A stretch of 64,000 bases of DNA from Aquiflexum balticum DSM 16537 (GCF_900176595.1 NZ_LT838813.1:3304001-3368000), one strand, 5' to 3'. Positions 9,161 through 17,495 are shown, counted from the first letter of the stretch. Notes: generated by a model not told the origin, from the letters alone. Numbers and translations: made by a program.

Positions 9161-9370
9161 ATGAAAAAGAACATGGGAAATGCGGACAGAATTATCCGCA
9201 CCCTGATAGCTGTTGTAGCGGCTTATCTATATTTTTCAGGTACAGTTCCAGGTACTTTGGGAATTGTACTTGTTGTAGTAGCAGCGGTATTTCTGCTGAC
9301 CTCGCTGGTAAGCTTTTGCCCCTTATATACCCTTGTTGGCTTAAACACTTGTCCGGCCAAAAAAGCCTAG
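9161..9370 (+). CDS. DUF2892 (YgaP-type) small membrane protein
   Basis: A 69-residue protein with two transmembrane helices (about residues 12-28 and 31-50). The start NADRIIRTLIAV and the C-terminal FCPLYTLVGLNTC pattern with two cysteines are typical of DUF2892, the domain also found as the membrane part of the YgaP rhodanese. Its role is unknown; sulfur or redox metabolism has been suggested from fusions. It has its own strong terminator and probably forms a small unit with the peptide just upstream. Confidence 0.85.
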   Translation: MKKNMGNADRIIRTLIAVVAAYLYFSGTVPGTLGIVLVVVAAVFLLTSLVSFCPLYTLVGLNTCPAKKA

Positions 9371-9391
9371 AGAAGTAACGTAAATCCAAGT

Positions 9392-9436
9392 AAAAACCCA
9401 TCGATGAATTGGATCATTGATGGGTTTTTTGTTTTT
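9392..9436 (+). terminator. Strong rho-independent terminator after the DUF2892 gene
   Basis: AAACCCATCGATGA pairs with TCATTGATGGGTTT (one G-T wobble) around a 7-base loop, then a T-rich tail follows. It begins about 22 bases after the stop codon. Confidence 0.9.
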
Positions 9437-9518
9437 TACATAAACAGCCTTGTCCAAAAAAGAATAAAAGCTAAATTCAAGCTCCATTTACCCAAATTCC
9501 TAGACTGAATCTTTTTTC

Positions 9519-9559
9519 AATCTAAAATCTACAATTTAAAATCTACAATCTAAAATTCC
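9519..9559. repeat. Three tandem copies of a 14-base AT-rich unit
   Basis: The units AATCTAAAATCTAC, AATTTAAAATCTAC and AATCTAAAATTCC lie in tandem and end six bases before the GH109 start codon. A similar stretch occurs at about 18675-18705. Confidence 0.65.
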
Positions 9560-9565
9560 ACCCCC

Positions 9566-10975
9566 ATGAGCAATAACCGTAGAGATTTCCTCAAGCTTGC
9601 CGGACTTGGTCTTGTAGGCGCTACAGTCCCACAATTTTCCAAAGCTGAATCCCCCGAACAATTATTCCATTTGAGTAAAAAAAGCCATGATCAACTATTC
9701 AATATGAGTGGCTATGCTGCCCCAAAGTTGAATACGGTCAGGGTAGGGATTATTGGATTGGGCCAACGTGGTCCGGGCGCAGTTGATCGCTTGAGTAAAA
9801 TCGAGGGAGTGGAAATCAAAGCGCTTTGTGACCTGATTCCTGAAAGGGTGGACAAAATGAAAGCCAAACTCCAAGGCACCAAACATCAGCCTGAAGGATA
9901 CTCGGGTTCAGTATATGCCTGGAAAAAATTGGTGGACAGAAATGACCTCGACCTGATTTACATCACAACTCCTTGGGATTGGCATACGCCCATGGCAGTT
10001 TATGCGATGGAGGCTGGCAAACATGCTGCTGTTGAAGTGCCTGCTGCAAAGACTTTGGGAGAATGCTGGCAGTTGGTAGAGACATCTGAAAGAACCAAAA
10101 AGCATTGTATGATGCTTGAGAACTGTTGTTATGACTTTTTTGAATTGATGACTCTGAGCATGAAGCGAGATGGTTTTTTTGGAGAAATCATCCATACCGA
10201 AGGAGCTTATATCCACGATTTGTTGTGGCTGAACTTTAGGAAGGAAAGTGAAGGAGGTTATCAGGGAATGTGGAGACTGAAAGAAAACTTCAGGAATGGG
10301 AATCTTTATGCCACCCATGGTCTCGGTCCGATCTGTCAGATTATGGATATCAATAGAGGAGATCAAATGGATTATCTGACATCACTTTCCAGTGCGGATT
10401 TTCAGATGGCAGACAAAGCAAGAGAATTGGCCGAAAAGGACAATTACTTTGCTCCTTTTGCTGAAAAGCAATTTGGAGGAAATATGAATACCACCATTGT
10501 TAAAACCAAAAAAGGACGATCCATCATGATTCAGCATGATGTGACCTCCCCGAGACCATATTCAAGATTACATACAGTCAGCGGTACAGAAGGATATGCA
10601 CAGAAATACCCTGACCCAAAAGTGGCCAAAGGGCACGAATGGATGAAAGAGGAGGAAATGAAGGCTTTGGAAGAAAAGTACACCCCAGAAATCGTTACCA
10701 AGGTTGGAGAGCTTGCCAAACAGATCGGCGGCCATGGTGGAATGGATTTTATGATGGACTGGAGATTGATCGATTGCCTGCGCAATGGACTTCCTTTGGA
10801 TCAGGATGTGTACGATGCAGCTCTTTGGTCAGCGGTTTCACCCTTGAGTGAGTGGTCCGTAGCCCACAGGTCCAATTCCATTGATGTTCCTGACTTTACC
10901 GGTGGAAGTTGGAAAAGCAACAAACCTGTGGAGATTACTTTGAAGGGTGGAGGAACTACTAAAGTTATTGTTTAG
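9566..10975 (+). CDS. Gfo/Idh/MocA oxidoreductase-fold protein, GH109-like, TAT-exported
   Basis: A 469-residue protein. It opens with a twin-arginine signal (NNRRDFLKLAGLGLVGA), so it is folded with its cofactor before export to the periplasm. The NAD-binding Rossmann motif is VGIIGLGQRGPGAV, followed by TPWDWHTPMAVYAMEAGKHA and VEVPAAKTL, the pattern of family GH109. GH109 enzymes such as alpha-N-acetylgalactosaminidases use NAD+ in a redox-assisted cleavage of the glycosidic bond. The exact sugar is not certain, and a plain dehydrogenase is possible. A palindromic repeat starts at its stop codon. Confidence 0.88.
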   Translation: MSNNRRDFLKLAGLGLVGATVPQFSKAESPEQLFHLSKKSHDQLFNMSGYAAPKLNTVRVGIIGLGQRGPGAVDRLSKIEGVEIKALCDLIPERVDKMKAKLQGTKHQPEGYSGSVYAWKKLVDRNDLDLIYITTPWDWHTPMAVYAMEAGKHAAVEVPAAKTLGECWQLVETSERTKKHCMMLENCCYDFFELMTLSMKRDGFFGEIIHTEGAYIHDLLWLNFRKESEGGYQGMWRLKENFRNGNLYATHGLGPICQIMDINRGDQMDYLTSLSSADFQMADKARELAEKDNYFAPFAEKQFGGNMNTTIVKTKKGRSIMIQHDVTSPRPYSRLHTVSGTEGYAQKYPDPKVAKGHEWMKEEEMKALEEKYTPEIVTKVGELAKQIGGHGGMDFMMDWRLIDCLRNGLPLDQDVYDAALWSAVSPLSEWSVAHRSNSIDVPDFTGGSWKSNKPVEITLKGGGTTKVIV

Positions 10976-11024
10976 CAGTCTGAAGACTGCTAGGGTTATG
11001 GTCCAAGACTAAGTCTTGAACCAG
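10975..11024. repeat. 50-bp REP-like unit, copy 1 (two tandem hairpins)
   Basis: GCAGTC-TGAA-GACTGC is followed by CAAGACT-A-AGTCTTG, so the unit carries two hairpins. Its first base is the last base of the GH109 stop codon. A second copy lies at 11133-11182. Confidence 0.75.
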
Positions 11025-11027
11025 CTG

Positions 11028-11059
11028 ACCTTAGAGGTTTTTTTCAAAACCTCGAAGGT
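11028..11059. repeat. REP-like palindrome, ACCTTxGAGGTTTT type
   Basis: ACCTTAGAGGTTTT and AAAACCTCGAAGGT form a 14-bp stem with one mismatch and a 4-base loop. Related palindromes occur at 32618-32649 and 32692-32720. Confidence 0.7.
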
Positions 11060-11132
11060 CTCCGTAATAAAAACCCTTTTGAGTCAGAGAATTTTTATTC
11101 TGGGTGGTTTATTTGGATTTTTTTAGGGATTT

Positions 11133-11182
11133 GCAGTCTGAAGACTGCGAGGGTGGTGGTCCAAGACTAAGTCTTGAACCAG
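11133..11182. repeat. 50-bp REP-like unit, copy 2 (two tandem hairpins)
   Basis: It repeats copy 1 (10975-11024) with the same two hairpins and only a few changes, all in the linker between them. It ends one base before the last codon region of the minus-strand DUF4268 gene. Confidence 0.75.
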
Positions 11183-11183
11183 G

Positions 11184-11642
11184 TTAAAAATCCTCAAAGC
11201 CAGGCTTGATATTAGCCCAAAAGGCATCCAAGGCAATGATTCTTGGTTTCAAAAACGAGATGATTTCCGGCCAGTCGTTTTTGTCCATGACATTTAGGTT
11301 GAATCTGACTTTTTGGATTCGGGAGATTTTATTTCCGAATTCGTCATGGTCGTGGATTTTCCAATCCCATGATTCTTTCAATTCATTTTCCAACAGTTTT
11401 TTGAATTCCAAAAATTGTTCAAAATAAAGTTGCTGCAACTCTTCATCATGATGGGCGATTTCAATACCTATTGAGGCAAAATCCCTTTCTGCCTTCATCC
11501 TGAAGTAAATATCCCGTACACCGGTTTTGTAATTCTGCCAACTGACCCTATATCCGGTTGCAGAGGGTACGGGCTTCATATATTGGCCAAATGCGGTCCA
11601 GAATTCCTTTCGGATCAATGAGGTTTCAGCACGGGAATACAT
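11184..11642 (-). CDS. DUF4268 domain protein
   Basis: A 152-residue cytoplasmic protein with no signal or membrane segment. The pattern LIRKEFWTAFGQYMKP near the start and DWPEIISFLKPRIIALDAFW near the end match the DUF4268 family, which also occurs attached to nuclease-like modules; here it is the domain alone. I chose the ATG at 11642, five bases after the ChaN stop, because the longer frame (to 11795) overlaps ChaN and is low in quality. It is the last gene of a five-gene minus-strand cluster. Function unknown. Confidence 0.75.
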   Translation of the reverse strand: MYSRAETSLIRKEFWTAFGQYMKPVPSATGYRVSWQNYKTGVRDIYFRMKAERDFASIGIEIAHHDEELQQLYFEQFLEFKKLLENELKESWDWKIHDHDEFGNKISRIQKVRFNLNVMDKNDWPEIISFLKPRIIALDAFWANIKPGFEDF

Positions 11643-11647
11643 AGAAA

Positions 11648-12511
11648 TCAGTAACTTTTTGGGCTGTCGGATGGCAGGACTATAATAAAGTCTGCCGTAC
11701 CTTTCGTCTTTTCTTCCAAGGTGTGGATGTTTTCCTGTTCGACCGTATTGATTGTCAACATGCGGGTGTTGGGATTGTGCTTTTTGAGATACCAAAGTAT
11801 TCCTTCATAGTTATTGGAATGGTATGAACCATTGATATGGAGGATCTGCTTCCCTTTATTCAAATGGTCGAATAATGAGTAAGCCATAGTCGCATCTTTG
11901 ACAGCCTGTGCTTCCACCATAAAATCTACATTCATTCCCGAACCATGCATCATGTCCTTCATGCCCACATATCCAGGCAAGGTTTTATCTACTTCGATGG
12001 GTAGGGGAGCAATGTATCTTTTGGCTTCTTCACTAAGACTGTCCAAGGCAGCCAAACCTTGTCTGCTAACCAAAGAAGCATATTTTCTGGGAATGTTTGA
12101 ACCGATGAAAGGAATATTGTTCTTTTTGGCATACAATAGCAAAGGTTTGTAATCAAGCAGGTAATTGTTCCAAAGCTTCGATTCGGTTTCGAAGGTTTTG
12201 TCTGTCATTTTTCCGGCAAGCCATTCCTCAATATTGAGTTGGTCATCCCTTTCAAAAAACTCACCCGCCAAAACCACCTCTTTACCATTTTGATGTAATT
12301 GTTTGAGCATCTGCAATTGAAGCCAATGGGCGATACTGTTATTATGGAGTTCGCCAAAAAAGACCACTTCATGTTGCCCTGCAATCTGAACCATTGACTC
12401 AAATCGTACCTCGTTGCCCTCTTTATTATAAATCTTGAATGCTTGGGTTTGGGCAAAGAGATTGGTTGATGCCAAAGAAAGAACAATAATTGGAATTAAT
12501 TTTTTAATCAT
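11648..12511 (-). CDS. ChaN-family protein (haem-binding uptake-like, Tiki superfamily fold)
   Basis: A 287-residue secreted protein with a signal peptide (IKKLIPIIVLSLASTNLFAQ). The motifs VVFFGELHNNSIAHWLQLQM, LAGEFFERDDQ and the C-terminal ILHINGSYHSN are those of the ChaN family, whose Campylobacter member binds haem and is iron-regulated. No lipobox cysteine is present, so it is likely soluble in the periplasm. Its first eight bases overlap the end of folB, which suggests coupled translation. A link to iron in this organism is inferred from the family only. Confidence 0.85.
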   Translation of the reverse strand: MIKKLIPIIVLSLASTNLFAQTQAFKIYNKEGNEVRFESMVQIAGQHEVVFFGELHNNSIAHWLQLQMLKQLHQNGKEVVLAGEFFERDDQLNIEEWLAGKMTDKTFETESKLWNNYLLDYKPLLLYAKKNNIPFIGSNIPRKYASLVSRQGLAALDSLSEEAKRYIAPLPIEVDKTLPGYVGMKDMMHGSGMNVDFMVEAQAVKDATMAYSLFDHLNKGKQILHINGSYHSNNYEGILWYLKKHNPNTRMLTINTVEQENIHTLEEKTKGTADFIIVLPSDSPKSY

Positions 12512-12869
12512 AGTCTTCAGGATATTTTACAGTCACAACAGAGTAATTGACCACTCCGCCCAAGGCGGGGTTATGTTTTTTGATAATTATAGTAATTTGT
12601 TTGGAATCCGGATAAGCTGCCAAAATATCTTTGATCATCAGGTGGGCCAAATGCTCAAGCAGTTTGACAGGTTCCTGCATATGGGATTTGGCAATCCTAT
12701 AGACTTTTCCATAATCCACTGTGGATTTGAGATCATCATCCAACATGGCTTTTCGAAAATCTGTTTCCACATGGATATCTACCGTAAACCTGTTTCCCAG
12801 CTTGTTTTCTTCTTTGAAGACCCCATGATACGCGTGGAATTCAATTCCTTCCAATGATACCTTTCCCAT
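12504..12869 (-). CDS. folB: Dihydroneopterin aldolase
   Basis: A 121-residue protein, the usual size for FolB, which cleaves 7,8-dihydroneopterin to 6-hydroxymethyl-dihydropterin in folate synthesis. Family signatures are EGIEFHAYHGVFKEENKLGN with the catalytic Tyr and Glu region, STVDYGKVYRIA, and the final YSVVTVKYP. Its ATG overlaps the DivIVA stop codon by one base (TAATG) and its 3' end overlaps chaN by eight bases, so the gene is embedded in the cluster. A dihydrofolate reductase gene lies at 60.6 kb. Confidence 0.92.
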   Translation of the reverse strand: MGKVSLEGIEFHAYHGVFKEENKLGNRFTVDIHVETDFRKAMLDDDLKSTVDYGKVYRIAKSHMQEPVKLLEHLAHLMIKDILAAYPDSKQITIIIKKHNPALGGVVNYSVVTVKYPEDYD

Positions 12870-13738
12870 TAATCAAATTGGTCAAAAAATGACCCGCCTT
12901 TATTGGTTTTGGATTTTATTTCTTCTTCGGAGGGTATCTTTTGAATATTTTCCTCTATTCCGCTTTCTTGTGGTTCTTCCTCTTTTTCAGCCGGAGAGTC
13001 TATTTCAGGAATTTGGTTTTCAATCACAACATCTTCCTCAGTTTGTATCTCAGATTCGACAGAAATGTCTTCATGACTTTCTGCTGTAATTTCTTCCTGT
13101 TGGCTATGAGAAGCCGTCATTTCCTCTTCTTTTTGAAATTCCTGAATATTGGCAATAGTAAAGGCGTTTGCTTTTGATAGTTGGTTGACAACATCAGCAT
13201 GTGTTTGGATATTAATCTTTTTGAAGGATTCCTTAGACACAGAGATATTGTTTTCGATATCTTCAGAAATCGCTTTTAAGTTTTTGATAATCAAATCTCT
13301 TTGCTTCAATAAAGTCTCATAACTCTCCACCAGATTACTGACATCAGCTTTCAGGTTTTCCATGATTTCCTTACCTTTTGCTTCTGCAGATTCGATAAGG
13401 TTTTTTGATTTACTTTGCGCCTCATTGAGTATGCTTCCAGCATTTTGGTGTGCCTCATTCATGATTTCTTCGGCTGCAAAGTTGGCCTCCTCAATGATAC
13501 TTGCGCCTGTGTCCTCGGCAGTTTTCAAAGTTCGGAAAAGGGACTCCTCAACCTGTTTCAATTTATTGGCCTCTTTTTCGCTGATTTCCAACCTTTTCTC
13601 AAGATCAGATTTTTCAGCTTGGATTCTATCCCACTCTCCCGCTAAGACATTCAAATAGGCAGTTACCTCATCTTTGTCATATCCTCTGAAGTTTTTTTCA
13701 AATGTCTTGTCACTGATTTCCTTAGAAGTAATTTTCAT
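12869..13738 (-). CDS. DivIVA domain-containing coiled-coil protein
   Basis: A 289-residue protein. Residues 1-60 form a DivIVA-type N-terminal domain (FEKNFRGYDKDEVTAYLNVL). A long coiled coil follows to about residue 200 (heptads rich in K, E, L, A). The C-terminal 80 residues are strongly acidic and end with SFFDQFD. DivIVA proteins mark curved membrane and help place division or growth machinery. The start at 13738 sits five bases after the WD40 stop; the longer frame from 13762 overlaps that gene. In Bacteroidota the role is not established. Confidence 0.85.
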   Translation of the reverse strand: MKITSKEISDKTFEKNFRGYDKDEVTAYLNVLAGEWDRIQAEKSDLEKRLEISEKEANKLKQVEESLFRTLKTAEDTGASIIEEANFAAEEIMNEAHQNAGSILNEAQSKSKNLIESAEAKGKEIMENLKADVSNLVESYETLLKQRDLIIKNLKAISEDIENNISVSKESFKKINIQTHADVVNQLSKANAFTIANIQEFQKEEEMTASHSQQEEITAESHEDISVESEIQTEEDVVIENQIPEIDSPAEKEEEPQESGIEENIQKIPSEEEIKSKTNKGGSFFDQFD

Positions 13739-13743
13739 GTTTT

Positions 13744-14652
13744 TTAAAATTCTAAATCCCAAATAGAAATTTTCCTGTCATCACTGATTGATATGATGTT
13801 TTGATTATAGCTGCTCCACAGCACTTTATTGATAGAGGTTCCGTGACCTGCATATCTTGCTTTGTCTATCACTTTCAATAACTTAAAATTCTCAGTTTCC
13901 CATACCTTGATGGATTTGTCCATACTGCAAGTCACAAAATACCTGCCGTCTTCCCGAAAGGCAAGGTAGTTAATGGCATACATATGGGCAACAATAGATT
14001 CTTTCAGGGTGTAGGTCTCTGTATCCCAAATTTTTAGGTGGGCATCTCTTCCGCCACTGATTAATATTGGATGGTTTGGGGCAAAACCCAAAGCAAAAAC
14101 TGAATTGGAATGGGAAATAAGGTTATGGATAGGTTCGTAGGTGATCAAATCAAAGATTTTCACTGTGTGGTCACTCAAGCCTGCCGCCAAAGTCCTATTA
14201 TCCGGATTGATAGCCAAAACCCGTACACTTTTATCTGAAATCTTTAAATGCTTTTTTACAGCTCTCTTTTCAATATCCAGAATAATTACCATGCCATCCG
14301 CGGTAGCCACAAATAGGTCATTTCCCGAAACCTTGATATCAAAAATAGATTGGTTGGTCAGATTGATTGACCATAATTCATTTCTGCTTTCCAGGTCAAT
14401 GACATGAATACCTTCAAAGTTATGACCAACTATCAGGAGGTTTCTTACTTTGTCCACCTCCAGGGCATAAACTGAATGGTTGACTTTGGCAATCAATTTT
14501 CCATTTTCCGGATTTTCCAGATCCCATAATACTACCATTCCATCACCTGAGCCTGTAAAAAAATACTGAGGATTAGGGCCTTCAACCAAAGCGTAGACAC
14601 AATCATTATGCCCTGTTAAAGTATGTAGTTTCTTTACTTGAATTTTTATCAT
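13744..14652 (-). CDS. Seven-bladed WD40 repeat protein
   Basis: A 302-residue cytoplasmic protein made of seven WD40 units, for example LTGHNDCVYALVEG through MVVLWDL, and later HLKIWDTETY, SIKVWETENF and the final KISIWDLEF. There is no signal peptide or extra domain. WD40 propellers act as protein-interaction platforms. It is the first gene of the minus-strand cluster and lies five bases before the DivIVA gene, which makes a physical or functional link with DivIVA plausible. The specific partner is not known. Confidence 0.88.
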   Translation of the reverse strand: MIKIQVKKLHTLTGHNDCVYALVEGPNPQYFFTGSGDGMVVLWDLENPENGKLIAKVNHSVYALEVDKVRNLLIVGHNFEGIHVIDLESRNELWSINLTNQSIFDIKVSGNDLFVATADGMVIILDIEKRAVKKHLKISDKSVRVLAINPDNRTLAAGLSDHTVKIFDLITYEPIHNLISHSNSVFALGFAPNHPILISGGRDAHLKIWDTETYTLKESIVAHMYAINYLAFREDGRYFVTCSMDKSIKVWETENFKLLKVIDKARYAGHGTSINKVLWSSYNQNIISISDDRKISIWDLEF

Positions 14653-14690
14653 AATTTGCGGCTAAAACCTATTAGTCCTTAAAAGGAGCT

Positions 14691-15320
14691 ATGCAAACAA
14701 AAATAGAAAAAATAAGTCCTTTATCAGCCTTGGCTATAAAGAATATTCTAGAAGTCTCGCAGAATGGCACGGATTTTTTAAGCTTCAGAGAAAAGCTGGC
14801 ATTTGCAAATATTTCACATCCTGAAAAGAAATTGGAGTGGAAGGGTGCAAGAATAGCCATTAAATCCGCTTTGGATTGTATTTCCCTGCCGTATCCCGGC
14901 TTTGTCAAAGATGAGCACGGCAAATCATTTCCCATGGATGGTTATGGATTTGTCTCTTTGACCCATACCAAAGGCCTGGCAGCTGCGATTTTTCATAAAG
15001 AAATGCCAGTCGGTATTGATTTGGATTATGTCAGGGAAAAAGTCGTACGTTTAGGGCCAAAATTTCTGAATGATTTTGAAATGGACTTTTTGGGGAAAGA
15101 TCCTGTTTTGCATACTATAGCCTGGTCTGCAAAGGAATCAGTTTTCAAATGTCAGGGGAAAAAAGGAATCAGTCTTAAAAATAATATTAGAATATCTCCA
15201 TTTACGCTTGAAGACAAGATATTGGACTGTAAAATAGAACATAGCGAATATTCTGACCATTTCTATAAGGTAAAAGTAGAAATGGAAGGTGATATCGTAC
15301 TGACATATACAATCTGGTAA
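14691..15320 (+). CDS. 4'-phosphopantetheinyl transferase superfamily protein
   Basis: A 209-residue protein of the Sfp-like type, which attaches the CoA phosphopantetheine arm to carrier proteins. The magnesium and CoA-binding motifs are GIDLDYV (about residues 108-114) and WSAKESVFK (about 145-153), and FVSLTHTKGLAAA marks the first half. It starts 38 bases from the divergent WD40 gene, so the two share a promoter region. No polyketide or peptide synthetase is in the window; the target is probably the fatty-acid carrier protein or a distant cluster. Confidence 0.88.
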   Translation: MQTKIEKISPLSALAIKNILEVSQNGTDFLSFREKLAFANISHPEKKLEWKGARIAIKSALDCISLPYPGFVKDEHGKSFPMDGYGFVSLTHTKGLAAAIFHKEMPVGIDLDYVREKVVRLGPKFLNDFEMDFLGKDPVLHTIAWSAKESVFKCQGKKGISLKNNIRISPFTLEDKILDCKIEHSEYSDHFYKVKVEMEGDIVLTYTIW

Positions 15321-15364
15321 GAACTTTGTATGTATCTTTATACTATTAAAACCAGGACAAGCTT

Positions 15365-15949
15365 ATGAAGCATACAATTCTAATCTTATTATTTTTTATC
15401 GGTTTTGTTTTTAAAGGTTTTTCTCAGAGGGTGGAAAACTTTCAGCTAAAGGATGCCTTAACCAGTCAGGTATTTGAATTGGATCAGCATCAAGACAAGA
15501 AAGCAATAGTCTTGGTCTTTACCAGTTTGAATTGTCCTTTTTCCAAACTCTATGAGGACAGGATTATTGACTTGGAAAATTCGTTCAGTCCGGAAGGTTT
15601 TGTTTTTGCTATGATCAATCCCCATTCAGGAAATGAGGAAGAAGAAAATACGGCTTCGATCCGACAAAGGATAGAAGAGAAAGGCTTTAAGTTTCCTTTT
15701 TTGGAAGATAATAGTCAGGTGGTTACAAAGCAGTTTGGTATTACCAAATTGCCAGAAGTAGTAGTCATTACGCCAAGCCCCACCGGCTATGCTATATCCT
15801 ACAGGGGCGCCATTGATAATAATCCCCAGGTAGCGGCCAACGCCAATATGAAGTATTTGGAGAATGCCCTGACGGCTATTCAAATCAGGAGAAATCCCAG
15901 TCCTTCTTCCAGCAGACCTGTTGGTTGCAATGTTAAGCTAATAAACTAG
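15365..15949 (+). CDS. Secreted thioredoxin-like (redoxin/AhpC-TSA) protein
   Basis: A 194-residue protein with a signal peptide (residues 1-20, ending GFSQ). A thioredoxin fold follows. The active-site region reads SLNCPFSKLYED, with one cysteine near residue 57 and a serine in place of the second, as in peroxiredoxin-like members, and the cis-proline loop is TKLPEVVV. A second cysteine lies near the end (RPVGCNVK), as in related Bacteroidota redoxins. It probably acts in the periplasm. It follows the transferase by 44 bases and may be cotranscribed. Substrate unknown. Confidence 0.82.
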   Translation: MKHTILILLFFIGFVFKGFSQRVENFQLKDALTSQVFELDQHQDKKAIVLVFTSLNCPFSKLYEDRIIDLENSFSPEGFVFAMINPHSGNEEEENTASIRQRIEEKGFKFPFLEDNSQVVTKQFGITKLPEVVVITPSPTGYAISYRGAIDNNPQVAANANMKYLENALTAIQIRRNPSPSSSRPVGCNVKLIN

Positions 15950-15961
15950 AAAGGAAAGGGG

Positions 15962-16807
15962 TCAAGGATTTTCCATAATTTCCAATAAGGCCCTAACTTC
16001 AATTACCTTTTCGGATTCGCCAAGTTTTTCAAAGGCAACAATAAGATTTCGCAAAGTTCTGACAATGATGTCCTTGTTGCTACAAGGTTCAAAAAAAACA
16101 TCTATGGGTTCTATTTTTAAATGTTCCAGATAATTGATGATATCTTTTTTTGAAAAAATCAGCCCCTTATTAAATGCGTTGATATAAAAGTTGGCGTCAG
16201 CTGATTTATAGGTAAGAACAAATAGGTTTGGGAGGTTTACCCCATAAATCGGTAAACCAAGTTTTTGAGCTACAAGCATATAGATGGCACAAAGACTGAT
16301 AGGATTTCCTTTTTTGGTATCCAAGACATTGCTCAGCATGCTATTGCCAGGAGAATGAAAATTTTTGGTGTTGGCAGAAAATCTCAAAGTATTGAAAAGT
16401 ACCCCATTGATAATTCGGACTTGTTCATAAGGAAGTAAATCATTTTTAAAAGCTGTCCATACTTCAAAATATATCTGATGCATGTCAGCATTAAGTTTAT
16501 CAAACTCCAGATCAGGATATTGGTAGGTGTTGATAATCCACAATCCGGTCAATAAATCCTGTTCAGGAGACACTTTCCAGTCTATTAGTCTTTCCTTCAA
16601 TTGAGAATACTGTAAGTCATGTACCAAATCCTCTATTTCCTTTTGAATTTCAGAATTGAAACTGTTCTCCCACTTTTTTTCCAAAAAAGGAATCACCTCA
16701 TGTCCCAAAGAGATAATCCGATCTCTTACATGGGTCTTGACCTCCCTATCCGTATCATCCAAAAGGGAAACCAAAGCATGAAGTTCTTTTTCACTGAGTT
16801 GGTTCAT
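15962..16807 (-). CDS. SirB1 family (transglutaminase-like) protein
   Basis: A 281-residue cytoplasmic protein. The central segment LSNVLDTKKGNPISLCAIYM contains the hallmark of the SirB1 N-terminal transglutaminase-like domain with its cysteine, and GLPIYGVNLPNLFVL follows. Residues 1-60 form a helical region with ligand-free HEAT-like character. The family is found near release-factor and chemotaxis genes in other bacteria, but no clear activity is known. It is convergent with the thioredoxin-like gene (12 bases apart). Confidence 0.82.
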   Translation of the reverse strand: MNQLSEKELHALVSLLDDTDREVKTHVRDRIISLGHEVIPFLEKKWENSFNSEIQKEIEDLVHDLQYSQLKERLIDWKVSPEQDLLTGLWIINTYQYPDLEFDKLNADMHQIYFEVWTAFKNDLLPYEQVRIINGVLFNTLRFSANTKNFHSPGNSMLSNVLDTKKGNPISLCAIYMLVAQKLGLPIYGVNLPNLFVLTYKSADANFYINAFNKGLIFSKKDIINYLEHLKIEPIDVFFEPCSNKDIIVRTLRNLIVAFEKLGESEKVIEVRALLEIMENP

Positions 16808-16885
16808 AGCCTGAATTGTTACTCCAATTTATTAAATTTTATGGTTAGTTGATGCCTTGACGGTAAACTACTTTTTATTTTTGTT

Positions 16886-16928
16886 GGGAGACGGAATACG
16901 GAAGACGGGAGACCGAAGACGGGAGACA
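16886..16928. repeat. Short-period GGAAGACGGGAGAC repeat
   Basis: Units close to GGAGACGG, AAGACGG and GAGACCG follow each other with a period of 7-8 bases. The rest of the spacer up to the insertion sequence (to 17100) has CCTTCATCC-type pyrimidine runs and no credible gene. Confidence 0.65.
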
Positions 16929-17153
16929 CAACCTTCTTCCTTAATCCTTCAAGTCCTTCATATAATGAGATGGCCACGTCGCACGAAGGAATATTCAAAA
17001 GGTCAAAGTTTCCCAAGTGCTCCTCCTTCCAAAGGCAGGCAGGCGCAATTACGCACCACCTTCATCCTTCATCCTTTCTCCTTGATCCTTCTGTTCTCTC
17101 ATGATATAGGTTGACACCAAAATTGTGGATAAATTTCTTAAATTGAAATTATC

Positions 17154-17495
17154 ATGACAATAGATGAGAGGCGGAGAAGGCGTTTCAGCGAAGAATTCCG
17201 TAAAGAACAAGTCTGTCTGATCGAGAGTGGCCGGGTCTCAATAATTGAGGTAAGTAGGCTGCATGAGGTCAAGGTGGAGAGTGTGAAAAGATGGTTGGTC
17301 CGTTTCGGTAAGAAGAAGCTTCCAGAGAAGATAATTGTGACTACTGGCAGGGACATTGACAGACTGCGTGAACTTGAGAAGGAAAACCGCAGGTTGCTTG
17401 AGCTTATCGGCAGACAGCAAGTTGAACTTGTCTACCAGAAGGAACTGATCATTCTGGCCGAGGAAAAACTTGGAGAAAATTTCAAAAAAAAGTAA
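17154..17495 (+). CDS. IS3-family transposase OrfA
   Basis: A 113-residue DNA-binding protein with a helix-turn-helix (RRRFSEEFRKEQVCLIE, then VSIIEVSRLHEVKVESVKRW) and a C-terminal leucine-rich coiled coil (LRELEKENRRLLELIGRQQ), as in OrfA of IS3 elements. It binds the inverted repeats and, when fused to OrfB by frameshifting, forms the active transposase. Its stop codon overlaps the orfB start (TAATG at 17493-17497). Confidence 0.88.
   Translation: MTIDERRRRRFSEEFRKEQVCLIESGRVSIIEVSRLHEVKVESVKRWLVRFGKKKLPEKIIVTTGRDIDRLRELEKENRRLLELIGRQQVELVYQKELIILAEEKLGENFKKK
17486..17492 (+). promoter_or_regulatory. Programmed -1 frameshift heptamer A AAA AAG
   Basis: In the orfA frame the bases read A AAA AAG immediately before TAA. 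This is the best-known -1 slippery heptamer of IS3 elements. A shift here joins orfA to the orfB frame, which lies at -1, and gives an OrfAB fusion. Confidence 0.75.

Noticed and set aside
12435-12857. Plus-strand open frame of 140 codons across chaN and folB
   Set aside because: It runs antisense to two well-supported genes, has no recognisable protein pattern and no start context.
16857-17114. Plus-strand frame across the repeat-rich spacer before the IS
   Set aside because: It only translates short-period repeats (proline, serine and arginine runs).
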